DNA of 64,000 nt from Gyrodactylus bullatarudis (GCA_012064415.1 SSNU01000093.1:1-64000); one strand, 5' to 3'; numbered from the stretch's first letter, positions 43,132 through 55,267 are shown. Translations and numbers: made by a program. Notes: a model not told the origin generated them from the sequence alone.

Positions 43132-44117
43132 CTAATCAAAATATTCTCCACCAGAATTTATACATTTCTCCCAACGAATAGGAAGTTGATCTATCCCATC
43201 AGCGTAGAAATCTTGGCTTTTTGAGTTCAAAAAGTTGATTAGGCCATTTTTTACTTCTACTTTATTGAGAAATTTTTTCCCCTTTAAGAAATGCTGCTGG
43301 ACTATAAGGTGGATGCTCAATGAAATCGATATTCTCATCTTAAAAAATTTTTTTTGACATCTTTTCCAAGATGTGGTCGAGCGTTGTCCTGTTGGAAAGA
43401 AATCCTGCCGAATCTTGGAAATTTCTCTTTCAATTTGGCAACCATCTGCTTCAAAGAGTGCAGATATCTTTGTGATGTAACTGTCTGACCATAATCCATC
43501 AGCTCATAGTGGATGATTCCTTTTCTCGTCCAAAATACAGTCAGCATAACCTTCTTTGAAAACCTGGTAGGAGAGGGTTGAGTCGTCTTCTCACCAACCC
43601 GTTTCCAGGACCTTTTACGACTCTGATCTTCCAGATAAATCCATTTTTCATCTGTCGTTACAATGTTCTTGAGAAAATTGTCGTAACTAAGTCTATGGGC
43701 AAGTCTACGACAAGCTTCAACACGTTTTCCTTTTTGACTTTCATTCAAATCATGAGGTACCCATCTGTCAAATGAATTTTTGAAATTCTCTTCTCTAAGA
43801 GCACGTAGAACGGAAGACTGACTAACATTCAAAACAGAAGAAATCATTCTTGAAGATGAAGATGGTTCCTCTTCAATTGCTTCAATGATTGAAGATTTAT
43901 CGACGATTGAAGGTCGGCCTGATTTTGATTCATCATCAACTGAAATTTTGCCTTCTACAAAGTTAGAGTACCATCTAAATACAGTAGCACGCTTTATTCG
44001 ATCGCCAAAACAAGATTCGAGTTTTCTGAAAGTCTCTGCTGCTCCAGTTTTCTGTAGAAACTCATATGCAATCAACTTTCGGATATCTTTAGTATCAAAA
44101 ATGTCAATAAGACTCAT
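43132..44117 (-). pseudogene. mariner transposase with the third catalytic Asp deleted
   Basis: Start ATG at 44117 (MSLIDIFDTKDIRKLIAYEF). The N-terminal half carries the two helix-turn-helix DNA-binding parts (KTGAAETFRKLESCFGD, TVFRWYSNFVEGK and a second around SSRMISSVLNVSQSSVLRAL). The WVPHDL linker is present. Catalytic Asp 1 is in TTDEKWIY and Asp 2 in QQDNARPH. Past 43340 the frame changes; reading the other frame gives FIEHPPYSPA, directly joined to FLKGKKFLNKVEVKNGL, so the stretch with the third Asp of the DD34D triad is missing. The end FYADGIDQLPIRWEKCINSG to TAA matches the family. Length without the deletion would be near the usual 345 residues. Tc1/mariner enzymes insert at TA. 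This copy cannot transpose itself. Confidence 0.93.
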
Positions 44118-44178
44118 TGTTTCTTGAATTATTTGTTTGTCTGAGCTCAAGTTTCAAATCTCCTCGAGATTTTTATTA

Positions 44179-44886
44179 ATGGAAAATTTGACTAATCATG
44201 GATATTTATCACCAATTACAAATCAAAATGATGGTATTTTAATACAACTTATCAAAAGTCTTCAAACTTTGATTGAAAATCAATCCAAACAATTCAATCT
44301 CTTGTTGACCTCATCTCAAACTCAAATTGACGAGCTGAAAAAATCAAACCTGATGCTATCCAATACAATCGAATCAATGAAAGTGAGCTTTGAAAACTCT
44401 ATTAACCAAATGAAAACTGAACTGAAACTGAAAAAATGTAATCACGCCCATTTCTTGCCTTCGAAAGATGACTTACTAAAACTTTCGGACGAAGAGCTAT
44501 CAAAAGCTGTTATTAACGAGCAAAGAGTAATAAAACTTCTACAACAAGAATCCATGCGTGAAAACAACCTTATTATTTATAATGCCCCAGATGATATTGA
44601 TGTTAATGATACCTGTACCAAAATTCTTGAAGCAACTTGCCCAGATGGACCAAAATTATCAATTTTACGTCATTTCAGATTTGGCAAACCCCAGAACAAT
44701 AAACCAAAGAGGCTAAAAGTTATCTTTAACTCGCGTGTCCCCTTTGCAGTATTTAAGAACAAAGGAAAACTGGCTTCTATTAATGGTCTTGTAAACATGT
44801 TTATTGGCCGTGATCTTTCGCAAACATTAATTGAAGCCAAGAGACGTAAGTTGAATTTATTTCCCGGCGAAGATCCGAACCAATAA
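44179..44886 (+). CDS. LINE 3 ORF1 protein
   Basis: The ATG at 44179 (MENLTNHGYL) is preferred over an upstream in-frame TTG at 44137 that overlaps mariner sequence. The 235-codon product has a coiled coil at about residues 20-95 (LIQLIKSLQTLIENQSKQFN, ELKKSNLMLSNTIESMKVSF) and an RRM-like part (NNLIIYNAPDDIDVNDTCTK, LRHFRFGKPQNNKPKRLKVI) related to LINE 2 ORF1. It ends RRKLNLFPGEDPNQ at TAA 44884-44886. It probably coats the LINE RNA. No zinc knuckle is visible. The frame is fully open. Confidence 0.82.
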   Translation: MENLTNHGYLSPITNQNDGILIQLIKSLQTLIENQSKQFNLLLTSSQTQIDELKKSNLMLSNTIESMKVSFENSINQMKTELKLKKCNHAHFLPSKDDLLKLSDEELSKAVINEQRVIKLLQQESMRENNLIIYNAPDDIDVNDTCTKILEATCPDGPKLSILRHFRFGKPQNNKPKRLKVIFNSRVPFAVFKNKGKLASINGLVNMFIGRDLSQTLIEAKRRKLNLFPGEDPNQ

Positions 44887-44932
44887 CGCTATATCTATTA
44901 ACTCTGATCAGTATTCTAAAATTATTCCCTTG

Positions 44933-47520
44933 TCCTTTCTCTACACAAACATAATATCTATTTTTTCTACTTTTGATGAACTGAAAAAATTTGTATCAGA
45001 TAATCTTTTCGACCTTATCTTTATTACTGAAACATGGCTTGATAACTCAACTCTTGATAAATCCCTCTTTATAAATAACTATTCAACTATTAGATGTGAC
45101 AGAAAAGATCTCTCACATGGTGGTACTCTTGTCTATGTAAAAAACTCTCTGAAATACAAGACTATTGAAGTACGTAGTCTCTCAGGGAAAATTGAATTCA
45201 TATCATTCACAATCGACAACTATGAAGTAAAATACCTTTTTGTATGTATTTATCGTTCTCCACTATCACGAAAGCCTGAAGACTTGTCCTTAATTCAATA
45301 TCTTAAACCTATTCTTGATCTCAATTTATCTACAATTGTAATAGGTGATATTAACTTACCCAAAGAAAACTGGGATAACCCAAACATATTCTATCTAAAT
45401 TTTTTCACTATTATGGTATTAATCAAATTGACAAACACCCGACTCATAAAATTAGTAAAAATATACTTGATGTAATTCTCAAACCGAAATTTTTAAATAT
45501 TGATTATTGCTGTTTTGACCTATTCCCTTCTAAAGACCATTACTCGATAGCTGGCAATATACAAATTATATCAAATATGTCTATTAATCCCATCAAAGTT
45601 ATTCGTACTATCAACTATGATCTTATTTTATTACTCTCACGTTCATATGATGTATCTCAAGATATTATATTATTTCTTCATAACATCTCTGTAATTTCAT
45701 CAAAAACTATTCAGCCTAAATCAATCAGAAGACTTCGCTATTATAATAATTGTCAACTTTTGAATTTCTATCACGATTATTCTTCAGGAATTTCACTTCC
45801 GCAATTGAAAATAAAATTAACTCGAATTGATCTAAACTATAAAAAATGGTTGCAAAAATCTCTCAAAAATAAAGAAGCTAATATTATCAAATCAATCAAA
45901 TCTAATCCTAAAACTGGTTTCAAAGTTTTGAACAACTATTTTAGGTTTAAGTCGAAAGAACCTCAGAATATTAATATCAATCCCAATTCTTTAAACATAT
46001 TTTTCAATTCATGTTACTCCCCTAGATCATTTTTTCGCCCCTTTGAATTTTTTTTGCCAAACTATTCATATGCATTTATTAGTTTTAACGATTTCCTTGA
46101 TGTTATCAATTCAATCAAACATAAAAAATCAAAAGACATGTTCGATATCTCGATTGAAACCATTTTAAACTGTTCCAGAAGCTTTCTATTCCATCTTTAC
46201 TCATTCTATTTTTTCAACATTTTCATAAAGTTTGAAATCCCTGAAAAATTACTTATTGTAAATATTATTCCCATCCCTAAAACAAAAAATCCCTCAACAT
46301 GTAAGGATTTTAGACCAATTTCTATGCTTCCCAAATTGACTTGCATATTAGATTCTATTATAATTTTCTTACTCAAAAAGTATATTGATATAAGCCAAAT
46401 AGACCCGTCTCAACATGGATTTATTACTTGCCGATCAACAGAAACGAACCTCCTATCATTCTTCTCCCACATTCAAGAATGTAAATCTAAAAACATTCGA
46501 AATGTAGTCATTTATATTGACCTAAAAAAAGCGTTTGATTCCTTATCTTTTGCATCTATCATGAACGCTTTATGCACCTATGTTAATGACTTCAATTTGT
46601 TAAATGTTATCTATATATTTCTATCAAAGCGGCTCCAAATTGTAACCGTAAATGACTTATGCTCCTCCAAAAGTGAAATCACATCGGGAGTTCCCCAAGG
46701 GAGCCGGATTGGTCCATTATTATTCAACCTTGTTTTTGCCAAAATAAAATCTAACAACCCTCAAGTTAAACTTTTTAAATTTGCTGATGATCTAAAAATA
46801 TGTTTCTCTTTCCCAAATAATTCCATTGATACATCAGTTATTGATAATTATGTTCATGATCTCATATCAGATTTAGATGCTCTATCTTTAAAGATTAATT
46901 TTGATAAATGTTTTTTCACAATACCCTTTGTTAGCCCGTCATTTTCAATAGACATTCGTATTAATAATTATGTACTTGAAAGAAAATTTTTGGTTCGTGA
47001 TCTTGGCCTCGAATATGACTTCAACTTACGATTTGATAAATACATCAAGTCAATATCAAACCTATTTGCTGCAAAAACTCTTCATATTCATCGAATTGCA
47101 AAATCAGCTGCTCTAAAGTTACTTCTCTTTAAAATGTATGCAAGACCAACAGTTGAATATTGCTCTAGTGTATGGTCTCCATCAAAAATTTCAATTTCCT
47201 TTGTTCTTGACCAAATTCAAAAGAGATTTCTTAAGTTGGTAAACATCCCTTCTAGTGGACTTCAGAAAATCAAATTGCTTCGACATAGACGGTATTATAG
47301 GTGTTTGAAGATTGCTAAAGAAAACATATCTACTTTTTGGAATGCTAAAACTTGTACTAGAGTTTTGAGAAATAACCATCCTAAATTGGTAAGACCGTTA
47401 AACAATCCACTCAAATCTCTTTATTTTTTTGATAGACTACCAAATCTCTTTAATGAAGTGATAATGAAAAATAACTCTTTCAATATAAAAGATTTGTACA
47501 ATTTTATAAAATATTTGTGA
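44933..47520 (+). pseudogene. LINE 3 ORF2: APE endonuclease plus reverse transcriptase, one frameshift
   Basis: Endonuclease: SFLYTNIISIFSTF, FITETWLDNS (catalytic Glu), SHGGTLVYV, CIYRSPLS, VIGDINLPKENW (GDxN intact). A 1-base change in a T run near 45403 moves the frame; beyond it DKHPTHKISKNILDVIL and PSKDHYSIAG keep the Asp-His pair. The RT (45577 on, ATG within the restored frame) has IIPIPKTKNP, FRPISMLPKLTC, DPSQHGFITCRSTETN, IYIDLKKAFDSL, TSGVPQGSRIGPLLFNL, KLFKFADDLKICF (FADD) and a thumb with VRDLGLEYDFNLRF and YARPTVEYCSSVWSPS; stop TGA 47518-47520. All catalytic residues of both enzymes are present. The start is uncertain because no ATG precedes the endonuclease; reinitiation after ORF1 is possible. 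Confidence 0.92.
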
Positions 47521-47692
47521 CATAATATGACAATAAAGTTTATTATTATTATTATTATTATGAATATGTTTATTGATTTAAAGAAATAGAAGAATAAATT
47601 CTCTTTATTTTGATGTATAATTTAATTTAAAGTGAATTTTTGATTATCTAATTTTCTATCAAAGTTGAAATCTCATTACATCTGACGCAACC

Positions 47693-47972
47693 TAATATAA
47701 ATGTGTTACCGTAAATATTGAAACTCCTGTGTGGGTTTTGAAACGAATATTTTCGTGAATATTGAAGAAGAAGCTTTGAAATTTTCAAGGGGGGATTTTT
47801 GGAAATTTTTAGAAAAAAAATTTTTTTTGAGGTGTTTCTTGGAATTAACCCTAATATTTATTAAACAATACATATGTTATCTGTATAGATTCTTCAGTTT
47901 TTATAGATACTCACATTATAAAGTTTTTTAAATTCTTTGCTAAATTCATAATTTTCAAGATTTTTCATTGTA
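47693..47972. other. AT-rich stretch, nothing recognised
   Basis: No supported feature. Confidence 0.4.
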
Positions 47973-48231
47973 CGATTAAGTTTTTGGCTCTGTTAAAAAT
48001 TGATATCTTTTTTAGATAACCATATTCTGGAACGTCATAGCGATTAGAGTTAGCCAGTGGTAAGAGCTTGATTAGAATAATAGTTTTAAGTTCTCCTCTG
48101 AGCCATAAAGAGTTTTTAGAAGATTTCATCTCAGTCTGATGTTGATGACAGAATCTATTGTATTTTCCTGGATCATTTGTCACATTCAGAGTTCCAGATT
48201 GCAGAACAGTATTTAATTACTGGTCTTGCAT
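47973..48231 (-). pseudogene. LINE 2-family RT thumb/C-terminal scrap
   Basis: The minus strand gives ARPVIKYCSAIWNSECDK at about 48231-48178, then a frame-broken part and GELKTIILIKLLPLANSNRY, VPEYGYLKKI, matching ARPIIEYCSALWNPECDK and RELKTLTLIKSLPLVYSNRQ of LINE 2 (37900-38120). It ends at 48231 against a P3 MITE. Confidence 0.78.
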
Positions 48232-48233
48232 AA

Positions 48234-48498
48234 CCCTTAATGTCACAAATTATATTTTTTCATTACAAAAATAGGTTTTCAAAAAAACGTTCTAAATATT
48301 TTTTCAAAAAATCACCTTTCTTTAAGTAACTCTGGTTGGCACCAGTGAAAAGCTATCTGAATGAATCGTGCATATTTTTGCAGCTTAATAAATTTCCTTT
48401 CAAATGATGGATGAAAAAGTATTTCAACTATCTTCCAGTTCAAATTATCGCTCAAGAAAGTGTTGGGTTCCACTGGTGAAACAATGGGACATGAAGGG
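48234..48498 (+). repeat. MITE family P3 (piggyBac-type), shorter copy
   Basis: Left CCCTTAATGTCACAAAT, right inverted CCCTTCATGTCCCATTG. Flanks are ATAA and ATTAA, close to TTAA. The inner right half (CGCTCAAGAAAGTGTTGGGT, TTCCACTGGTGAAAC) matches 25293-25725. Confidence 0.7.
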
Positions 48499-48978
48499 AT
48501 TAACAGACGAAAATAAGATACACGTAGATTCAAAATCAGAATATATGCTTGTGTACAAAAGGCATAATTACCTTGTATGTGGATTGGTATATGCAGATGT
48601 ATATGATATACTTTTAACGCATGCTAATTCAAAAAATACATTAAATAATTAAAACTTGTCTATTTATTATAACTGGAAAATATTTCCCATTTTGGGATAT
48701 CACCTCCTATTCTTGAGTACTCAAGAATTTCTTCTTTTCTCCTATCAAGGTAAGTTTTATATGCTCCAAATTTTTTCTATAAGATTTATTAGGTACGAAA
48801 ATGGAGCCAGCCTTAGAATTTTAATTATCGTCTTCAATGCAACTTTTGGTGAGAATAGACACATAAAATCAAACAGTATTCTAAAAAAATTTCAACCAAT
48901 TATGTTTCAATTAATATTCGACCTTAGAAATTTAACGTTGTAAGACGTAAATACCACCTCTATTTTATCCTCTCATTT
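48499..48978. other. AT-rich stretch, unassigned ORFs only
   Basis: The end of an ORF at 48404-48652 leaves the MITE and gives VDSKSEYMLVYKRHNYLVCG, which is not recognised. A 95-codon ORF at 48656-48943 also lacks a signature. Confidence 0.35.
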
Positions 48979-49690
48979 TGAAATGAAGATGAGAATTTAC
49001 TTTAATGATAAAAAAATATTTACTCAATATTTTTGTACAGAAAGTCAGGAAAAAATTATTTTTCGAATTCCAGAATGAAATAAGCCAATAATTTGGGAAA
49101 AATTTTTAAATTTCCGAAAAAATTCAATCTGACGGAAATTAGGTCGTTTTTCGAACAAATTTCAACTTTCGAACACAAAATTATTATCGATTTCAAAGAT
49201 CTTCGATTTCTTGTCTAATTTTAATCCTGAAAATCAATTTTTGATCAGCCTCCCACTTTCAAATCAACATAAATTTTTAGCTCAAAAATCGAAAAAATGG
49301 GATTTTGGCGCCAAATGGGAATTTGAAAAATGACCATATTTTTCATAAAAATAATTCTTTCTCCGATTTTTTTTCTTCAAATGGTAAAAGTAGGCAAAAT
49401 GAGTAGGACTCCAAAAATTCTTTGTTGGTCTCGAATATATATGTATATATTTAACTGCTTTAAATCCTTGAAATCGATAATAATTTTGGATTCAAAAGTT
49501 GAATAAGTGAAAATTTGGTGCATGCTCGAAATTGGAAAAAACGGCCTAATTTCGGTCAGATTGAATTTTTTCGGAAATTTTTAAGAAATTTTATTGGCTT
49601 ATTACATTCGAATAATAAATTTTTTCTTAACCTTTCGGAGAAAAATATTGATTTTTTTATAATTAAAGTAAATTTTCATCTTCATGTCAA
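48979..49690. repeat. Foldback element FB-A with an FB-D segment inside
   Basis: Left arm AAATGAAGATGAGAATTTAC, right arm TTCATCTTCATGTCAA before TA (49691-49692). Between the arms, 49225-49425 is FB-D sequence (AAATGGGATTTTGGCGCCAA, AAAATGAGTAGGACTCCAAA). Confidence 0.7.
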
Positions 49691-49692
49691 TA

Positions 49693-52600
49693 AGGTTGTT
49701 TTTTCCGTCTGAGAAACATGAAAAAATTTTCTTTAGTGGTAGATAAAATTTTTAAGAACCTGATTTAGATTGGTTATAATCAACATTATGTAAGGTGAAA
49801 ATTGTAATGCAGGCGTATTAGTGGAGTCTAAAACTATACCTTCATAAATTTGTGTCTAAAAATTTCAAAAAGTTTCTTTCCTTTTCCTCATTGAATCTAA
49901 AATTAATTTATAGCATAAATGATAAATTCTTAATAAACTTATAAAAACCAAATCAGTTTTTCAAACAGAAAACTCTCGAATAAAATTTTGCTTTGGTTAA
50001 ATTTTTTGTCTCAGACTTTTGATATAAAACTTGCTTCTTCCGAAATCTAGTTTAAAAAAAGCTATGAAAAAATCCACAGACATTGTAGGTCTGAAATTTC
50101 ATTCTATCATGAATTTTTCTACAGTCAACAGATAATCTTTTAAATCCTATGTAGATTTATTATTGACAAATATATTATTGGATTAGTTCAAAAATGATTA
50201 AATAATACATATTTCTTTTGCCCATCATTTTCAAAATCATTCATGAGTTTTATAGAAACAATGAATATTCATCTTTTATTGCTCAATTTTATTACTATCG
50301 ATAGTTACCACACCCGACCTAATTTATTTGACATATATTATGAAATAAACTGAAAGGATTTTAGCCATAATTCGGAATCTAGTAAGTTTTTACTAACTTT
50401 ATCCTTAATAGAGCGGTCATGAAATAGCATTTTTTCAGAAATAATAGCATAGGAAAAATATTATATATAGTTATTTATAAAAATAATTTATTCGGTTGAT
50501 AAGGGTAGAATTTTGGGTCTTATGTCGAGTGATCTGCTGACATTTAATCTTGGAATGAAAAAATTATAATAATATCCTCAAAAGCTCTCAAACGAGGCCT
50601 TATACCGAGATAAAGACGCTTTACTCACAGCATGAATCAAATGAAGAGATAAGCAAGAAAAATACGATTTGTTTTTATGCTATCCGGCTAGAACTTAAGC
50701 CAAAAAATTAAATTAAACCAATTAGAAAATTAAAGCAAAATTATTTTCGAAGAGAATAGGAATTTTGATTTCATAATTCTCATGAAAATTCTGAGAACAT
50801 ATCAAAAATAGTATTTTGACCGCCCTAGATATTAATAGAATAAGCTCTTTCACTTATTTTTTCATTTTTAAGAATGAAAATACAAGCTAAGCTTGCTTCA
50901 AAATCGAAAAAACAACTTTCCTTCATTTTACTTAACAAACAAACTCAACGGTCGTCAAAGTAATACCTACAATGTAGATCCTACATTCACAAGTGAAGAG
51001 AATTTATTATTTCTACAATTAGATATTTTTTTGGAATCACAATTATTATTTTTACTACACACGAAGAAATCCTAAAAGAGCTGTATTTGAATTTTGTTTC
51101 CATGCTTCCGGATTATCTATTCGTGTTGATTATAATCTAATTTATTGCTGATTACATTAATCTATTGGTTGCAGAAATCCACCCATTTCATTATTAATAT
51201 TTTACAATCATCATTGTCGTTGTGACGTAGTGGTCTTACTTTCACCTCTCTTAAACTCTCTCGTCTTTGGGTCATACCACAACGCGCATAATAAAATGCC
51301 TTCTTGTATATTATGAATAGATTTCAGAAATTCAATTTTTGGTCATTTCAATGGTGGGAAATATCTAGAATTGTGTTATTATTTCCATAGTAGTGACATA
51401 ATAGAGCCAAAGTTTTATTTATAGACGTTTAATACCAAAAATATGGTCAGACTACTTAAAAGCGAACTTATTATTATTATTCTTATTCTGAAATTTATGT
51501 AGAAAAATATTCTGATAAAAGGAGAATTGATCAATTTTCCGCTCAATTGAAGTTTATGTAAAAATTTTACCTCCATTATGTCACAAGTAAAAATAAGATT
51601 TATACATCATTAAAATCATTTCAAGAAACTGAATTAGACTCTAATCCAGGTTAAAAATTGGAGATTTGAAAAATCTGCTCCTATTGTATTCTGCAGAATC
51701 CCTGAAATTCTGTAGACTAACTAATACGAGTTTCTGGATAACCTGAATAGCTTTTGATTAATCATAGTGAATCTGGAGACTTTTAAAATTCTGTAAAATC
51801 TCTAGGAATATATACAACTTTTTTGATGAAAAAATTGAAGCTTTTTAAAAAACCATAGGTTCCCAACTTCATATTAATTAGCTTTGATTTCAGAAGGTTT
51901 AATAATAATCAATTTTTAATATAAATAAAGCATTGCACTACTCTTGGGTCTAAAAGGAATTTAAGGAATTTTGAAATTATTAGAATTCTATTTATACCTA
52001 AATTAATGAATCTGAAAAATTATATCATTTGAAAAATAAATATATAAAGTTTATTTTAGCTTAATTCAAAGCATATTGAAATCCATCAAAATCAGAGTTA
52101 TTCATAATATTCCTAATTTAGGAAAAATTTCGAAAAAAATTAAAATTATTATTGCATTTCAAATCAATAGTTAATTTATTGGTAATTATTATTTTTTAAA
52201 TAAAAAGGAATAAAATGCTCTCAATATCCAATGATAAGTGCTCAACAATTTCGTCAAATGTTAATCATGCAATTCATGGCGGGCTACTTTAATTTCGATC
52301 TGAAGATATCAAAATAAACTTTAATGACATTTCCCGGGATTATTGATCTGATAAAGAATATTCCGTTTTAATAATCTGTTTGAAAGTCACTTTATTGCCA
52401 ATCTCAACCAAGTGATAGAATAACAATTATAAATTAATACAAATCATCCAGAGAAAGAATATTTCTAAAAATAAAAGAGAATCGAATCTAACCACAGTGG
52501 CCGAATGAAAAGATTAACACATAAAAAAAGCCTGACTACTTGAAACTTGTTCAATAGATGTCCTTGGTGCCTCATAATCGCATTTAAATTAAATCATGGA

Positions 52601-52714
52601 GATCAGATGATTATTCATTACTAGGTTAAATTGAGGTTTAAATTTCTTGGAAACAGTAGGTTTCTCTCAACCTATACGGCCAAATTCAAAGTCGTCTAAA
52701 TAATAGCATTCAAT
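49693..52714. other. 3 kb AT-rich stretch without recognisable genes
   Basis: Apart from the tRNA-like stretch at 51218-51284, I see no coding, repeat or structural feature. A 60-codon ORF at 50893-51075 has no signature. Confidence 0.4.
51218..51284 (+). other. tRNA-like stretch (tRNA pseudogene or SINE head)
   Basis: CGTTGTG and CACAACG at the two ends form a perfect 7-bp acceptor-like stem 67 nt apart. GTAGTGGTCTTAC forms a D-arm-like hairpin with an A-box-like GACGTAGTGG, and GGGTCATACC is a poor B box. The anticodon and T stems do not pair, so this is not a working tRNA. Confidence 0.3.
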
Positions 52715-53025
52715 TGCTTCGAAATTTGAAGTTCAAATCTTGGAAATCGATAAAAAATTTTGGGTTCTAAAGTTCAAAGTTCCTGATTTTTCGGAGAAAA
52801 ATATTGAGATTATTGTGAAAATTGTTGAACTCTGAACCCATTGAACCCTTTTATGAGAAAAATCGTTAAACCAATAAAAATTATAAAATTCTAGTACTCT
52901 GATTGGTTAAAAAAATTACTCCGATAGAACTCCAGTAAGATGAAGTATTTTCTTTGTTCTTATTGATTCTAGCTGAAAGGGTAAAAAGCTAGAAATAGTA
53001 AGTTTTCATCTTCATGTCAACAAAC
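52715..53025. repeat. FB-A element, degraded
   Basis: TTGGAAATCGATAAAAAATT, GGTTCTAAAGTT and GGAGAAAAATATTGAGATT, then after an unrelated stretch TTTTCATCTTCATGTCAAC, match the FB-A right arm in pieces. Confidence 0.5.
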
Positions 53026-54233
53026 CAGTTTTAGGATCGCAATTGAGGGTAAGTATTAGATTTTGAGAAACATCGAAATAATTATTGTGTCGAACCAATT
53101 TTATTTTGGTGATGGGAGTTTAATTTGACCCGCTATTTTTAAGAATCTTGCATTCATTCCAAAATTTGGCGATAACTCGAAATTATAAAATTTTCCTCAT
53201 TTTATTCGCGCATCATAATCTGGATATAAAGAATCTTTATCATTCCCAAATTTTATTATTTATTCCCATCTTATTTGATTACTTATCTTTAATATTTGTA
53301 TAATCTTCAAGGCATAAAATTTAATTCATTTGAATATGAAATTGTATTTAGTTAAGCTTGGTCCTTGTCTACCCTTTAGGCTGTTGAACAAATCGGAAGA
53401 GAATTAAAAAGACGCCAAAAACTGAGGAATAAACTTTTTATTAATTCTAGGCGTCTTTAACAATGGCTCAACTGACCAATGAGGCAGAAGATCATTTAGA
53501 AAAAAAGGATTACTTATATATTGCATTTTATTTCTTGTATTGTGAGAAATTTTTAATGAAATTGGAAATCTTCGATTTTTACAGAAACACAAGAATGGTG
53601 CCGAAAAATGAACTTCCTACTCAATCAATGATAAAATGAAATTTCGAGGAAAGAAATCACATGTCATTAGAGGAGCTCGCATCGAAGCGCCACAAAGTTT
53701 TGATATCTAATGAAACGGTCAGTTTTGATGTAATTGGCCATTAGATTTATTCTCGACACCGATAAGCTTAAAAACTTACGATGATCAAAATATATTTTAC
53801 AATTGGACAAAGCCCATCGTCATCAACAAGATATGATTAATTTTCGAGCTAGAAATCGAAATTTGATTTCCAAAAAAATAACTGGTTTGATTCCTAGAAT
53901 CTCATTCCGTATATTGACTGTGATTCTGAAAAACAACTTTTAATAATGCACTTTAAGATCATTAAACGTATGGCGATAAATAGAAATTCAAAAAATCTGA
54001 AAATTTTTTCTTTAAGCAGTAGAAATCCATCTTCTGGTCAGGTAATAAGCGCTTTGGAGATTCTTGTAAATTCATTTTAAATTCAACTAGCTTTTTGTAT
54101 CCAACTATGAGTGAATCAGATTTCATTGGAATATCTCCAATTTTCATCGAAAAATCTCATTATTTTTATTGATTCACATCAGATTTCGTGTTACTTTAAT
54201 TATACTTTTTAAAGGAACATAGACATTTTGAGA
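53026..54233. other. AT-rich stretch with a small hairpin at 53408-53458
   Basis: AAAGACGCC and GGCGTCTTT pair around a 33-nt loop, with TTAA on the left and TTTAA on the right. It may be a tiny MITE. Other ORFs here have no signature. Confidence 0.35.
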
Positions 54234-54788
54234 ATATTGTATGGTAGGGTTTTACACCATAAAAATATCTTGACCAATGAAATTCAAGCAAGCAAAATTA
54301 CTCTTTAGTCATAATCCCGCCATTCAAATCTGTCAATCACATGTGGTAAAAAGATTATTTTCTAATGGATTTGAAGTGACAATAGATAATAATAATTACT
54401 TGTACTTGTTGCACTTCAATGAATATTTTGAAATAATGACCATACTACTTGTTAGTCAAAACTAAAAAATTCATAGATACATTAAATTGCGTTTTTTCAT
54501 GAGTTAAAAATGCAAGATTTAATTTTTGAGGCCTTAATTATGATAATCAATGATTATTAATCATATATAATTCTGACAATAAATACTTTATAATACTTAA
54601 AAGTTTAATTTAAAAAAAAATTTGTTCCTTTGATCTATCCCAATATTTCATCTTCACACCTACTTTGAAAAGTATTTCTTGTCAGTGAACTTTTAAAAAA
54701 AATATACTATAATTCATCGAAAAGTGTGCTTTGTCTCTTGTTCATATTTTCAAGGAAACAGAATCTATAAAAGTTTCTTTAGAAAGTC
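54234..54788 (+). repeat. Outer long inverted repeat, left arm (555 bp)
   Basis: It pairs with 61649-62203 by position and, as far as I can read, without mismatch. A 62-codon ORF (54277-54465) is copied identically in the other arm but has no recognised product; identity reflects the repeat and not coding constraint. Confidence 0.88.
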
Positions 54789-55259
54789 GAGATTGAAGTC
54801 CATTAATGGAGGAAATTTGATAAACGAGTTGCAATATAATAAAAAGATTTATTCTAGATGTCTGCTAGGCAGGTTTTTCTCGTTTTTTCAAATTTTCAAG
54901 TTTGTTAATTTCTAAAATCCCTTTTTCAAATCAATAATTTGGTGTAGAAAATTCAAATTATAATTATGCAAAAAATTTAATTCATGTTACCGTTAAATTC
55001 TTGTTATTCTTGATTGTCTCAAGACTCCCTGGCAATTCAAATCGAGTAGCAAGATTAATTGAATTTCCGGTTAGTCTTGAGACTACCAGGAGTAAAAAGA
55101 TTAACGCTAGCATTTGAATGAGCATGATCCGAGATCAATTCAAAATGAGGGTTCTTTCAAAAATTGATAATCAGTTTCTTCGTTTAATCCTTGATGAATA
55201 GAAACCCGAAAAGCTTATGATAAAGAATGAATTGAAAATCTATCTGAAAATTAAAATAG
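54789..55259. other. Interval with repeat family R element at 54985-55105
   Basis: GTTAAATTCTTGTTATTCTT and ATTGTCTCAAGACTCCC are inverted at the right (GTCTTGAGACTACCAGGAGT, AAGATTAAC), giving an inverted-repeat element of about 110 bp, the most complete family R copy. Nothing else is recognised. Confidence 0.5.
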
Positions 55260-55267
55260 ATATATTA

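Larger units (their letters stand above)
44140..47562 (+). mobile_element. LINE 3: nearly intact non-LTR retrotransposon nested in mariner
   Basis: ORF1 and ORF2 are present with one frame change in total, and the element ends in an (ATT)n microsatellite at 47540-47562 just after AATAAAG (47532-47538), as many CR1/Jockey-like LINEs do. It lies within the leader of the mariner transposase, so it is younger than that insertion. The 5' boundary (about 44140-44165) and target duplication could not be fixed by eye. Confidence 0.88.
43057..47692 (-). mobile_element. mariner transposon split by LINE 3
   Basis: The left end GGTTGCGTCAAAAGTAATGA (43057 on) pairs with the right end, inverted GGTTGCGTCAGATGTAATGA (to 47692). 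TA follows the right end at 47693-47694; the left flank is GA instead of TA. Between them lie the minus-strand transposase and, in its 5' leader, all of LINE 3. Without the LINE the element would be about 1.2 kb, the usual mariner size. Confidence 0.85.

Noticed and set aside
43578..44127. Plus-strand ORFs opposite the mariner transposase
   Set aside because: They are antisense shadows of the well-supported minus-strand transposase.
47521..47565. (ATT)n run as an independent microsatellite
   Set aside because: It directly follows the LINE 3 stop and an AATAAAG signal, so it is the element's 3' tail.
54277..54465. 62-residue protein conserved between 54277 and 62160
   Set aside because: The identity comes from the inverted repeat arms; the flanking non-coding bases are equally identical, so there is no sign of protein constraint.
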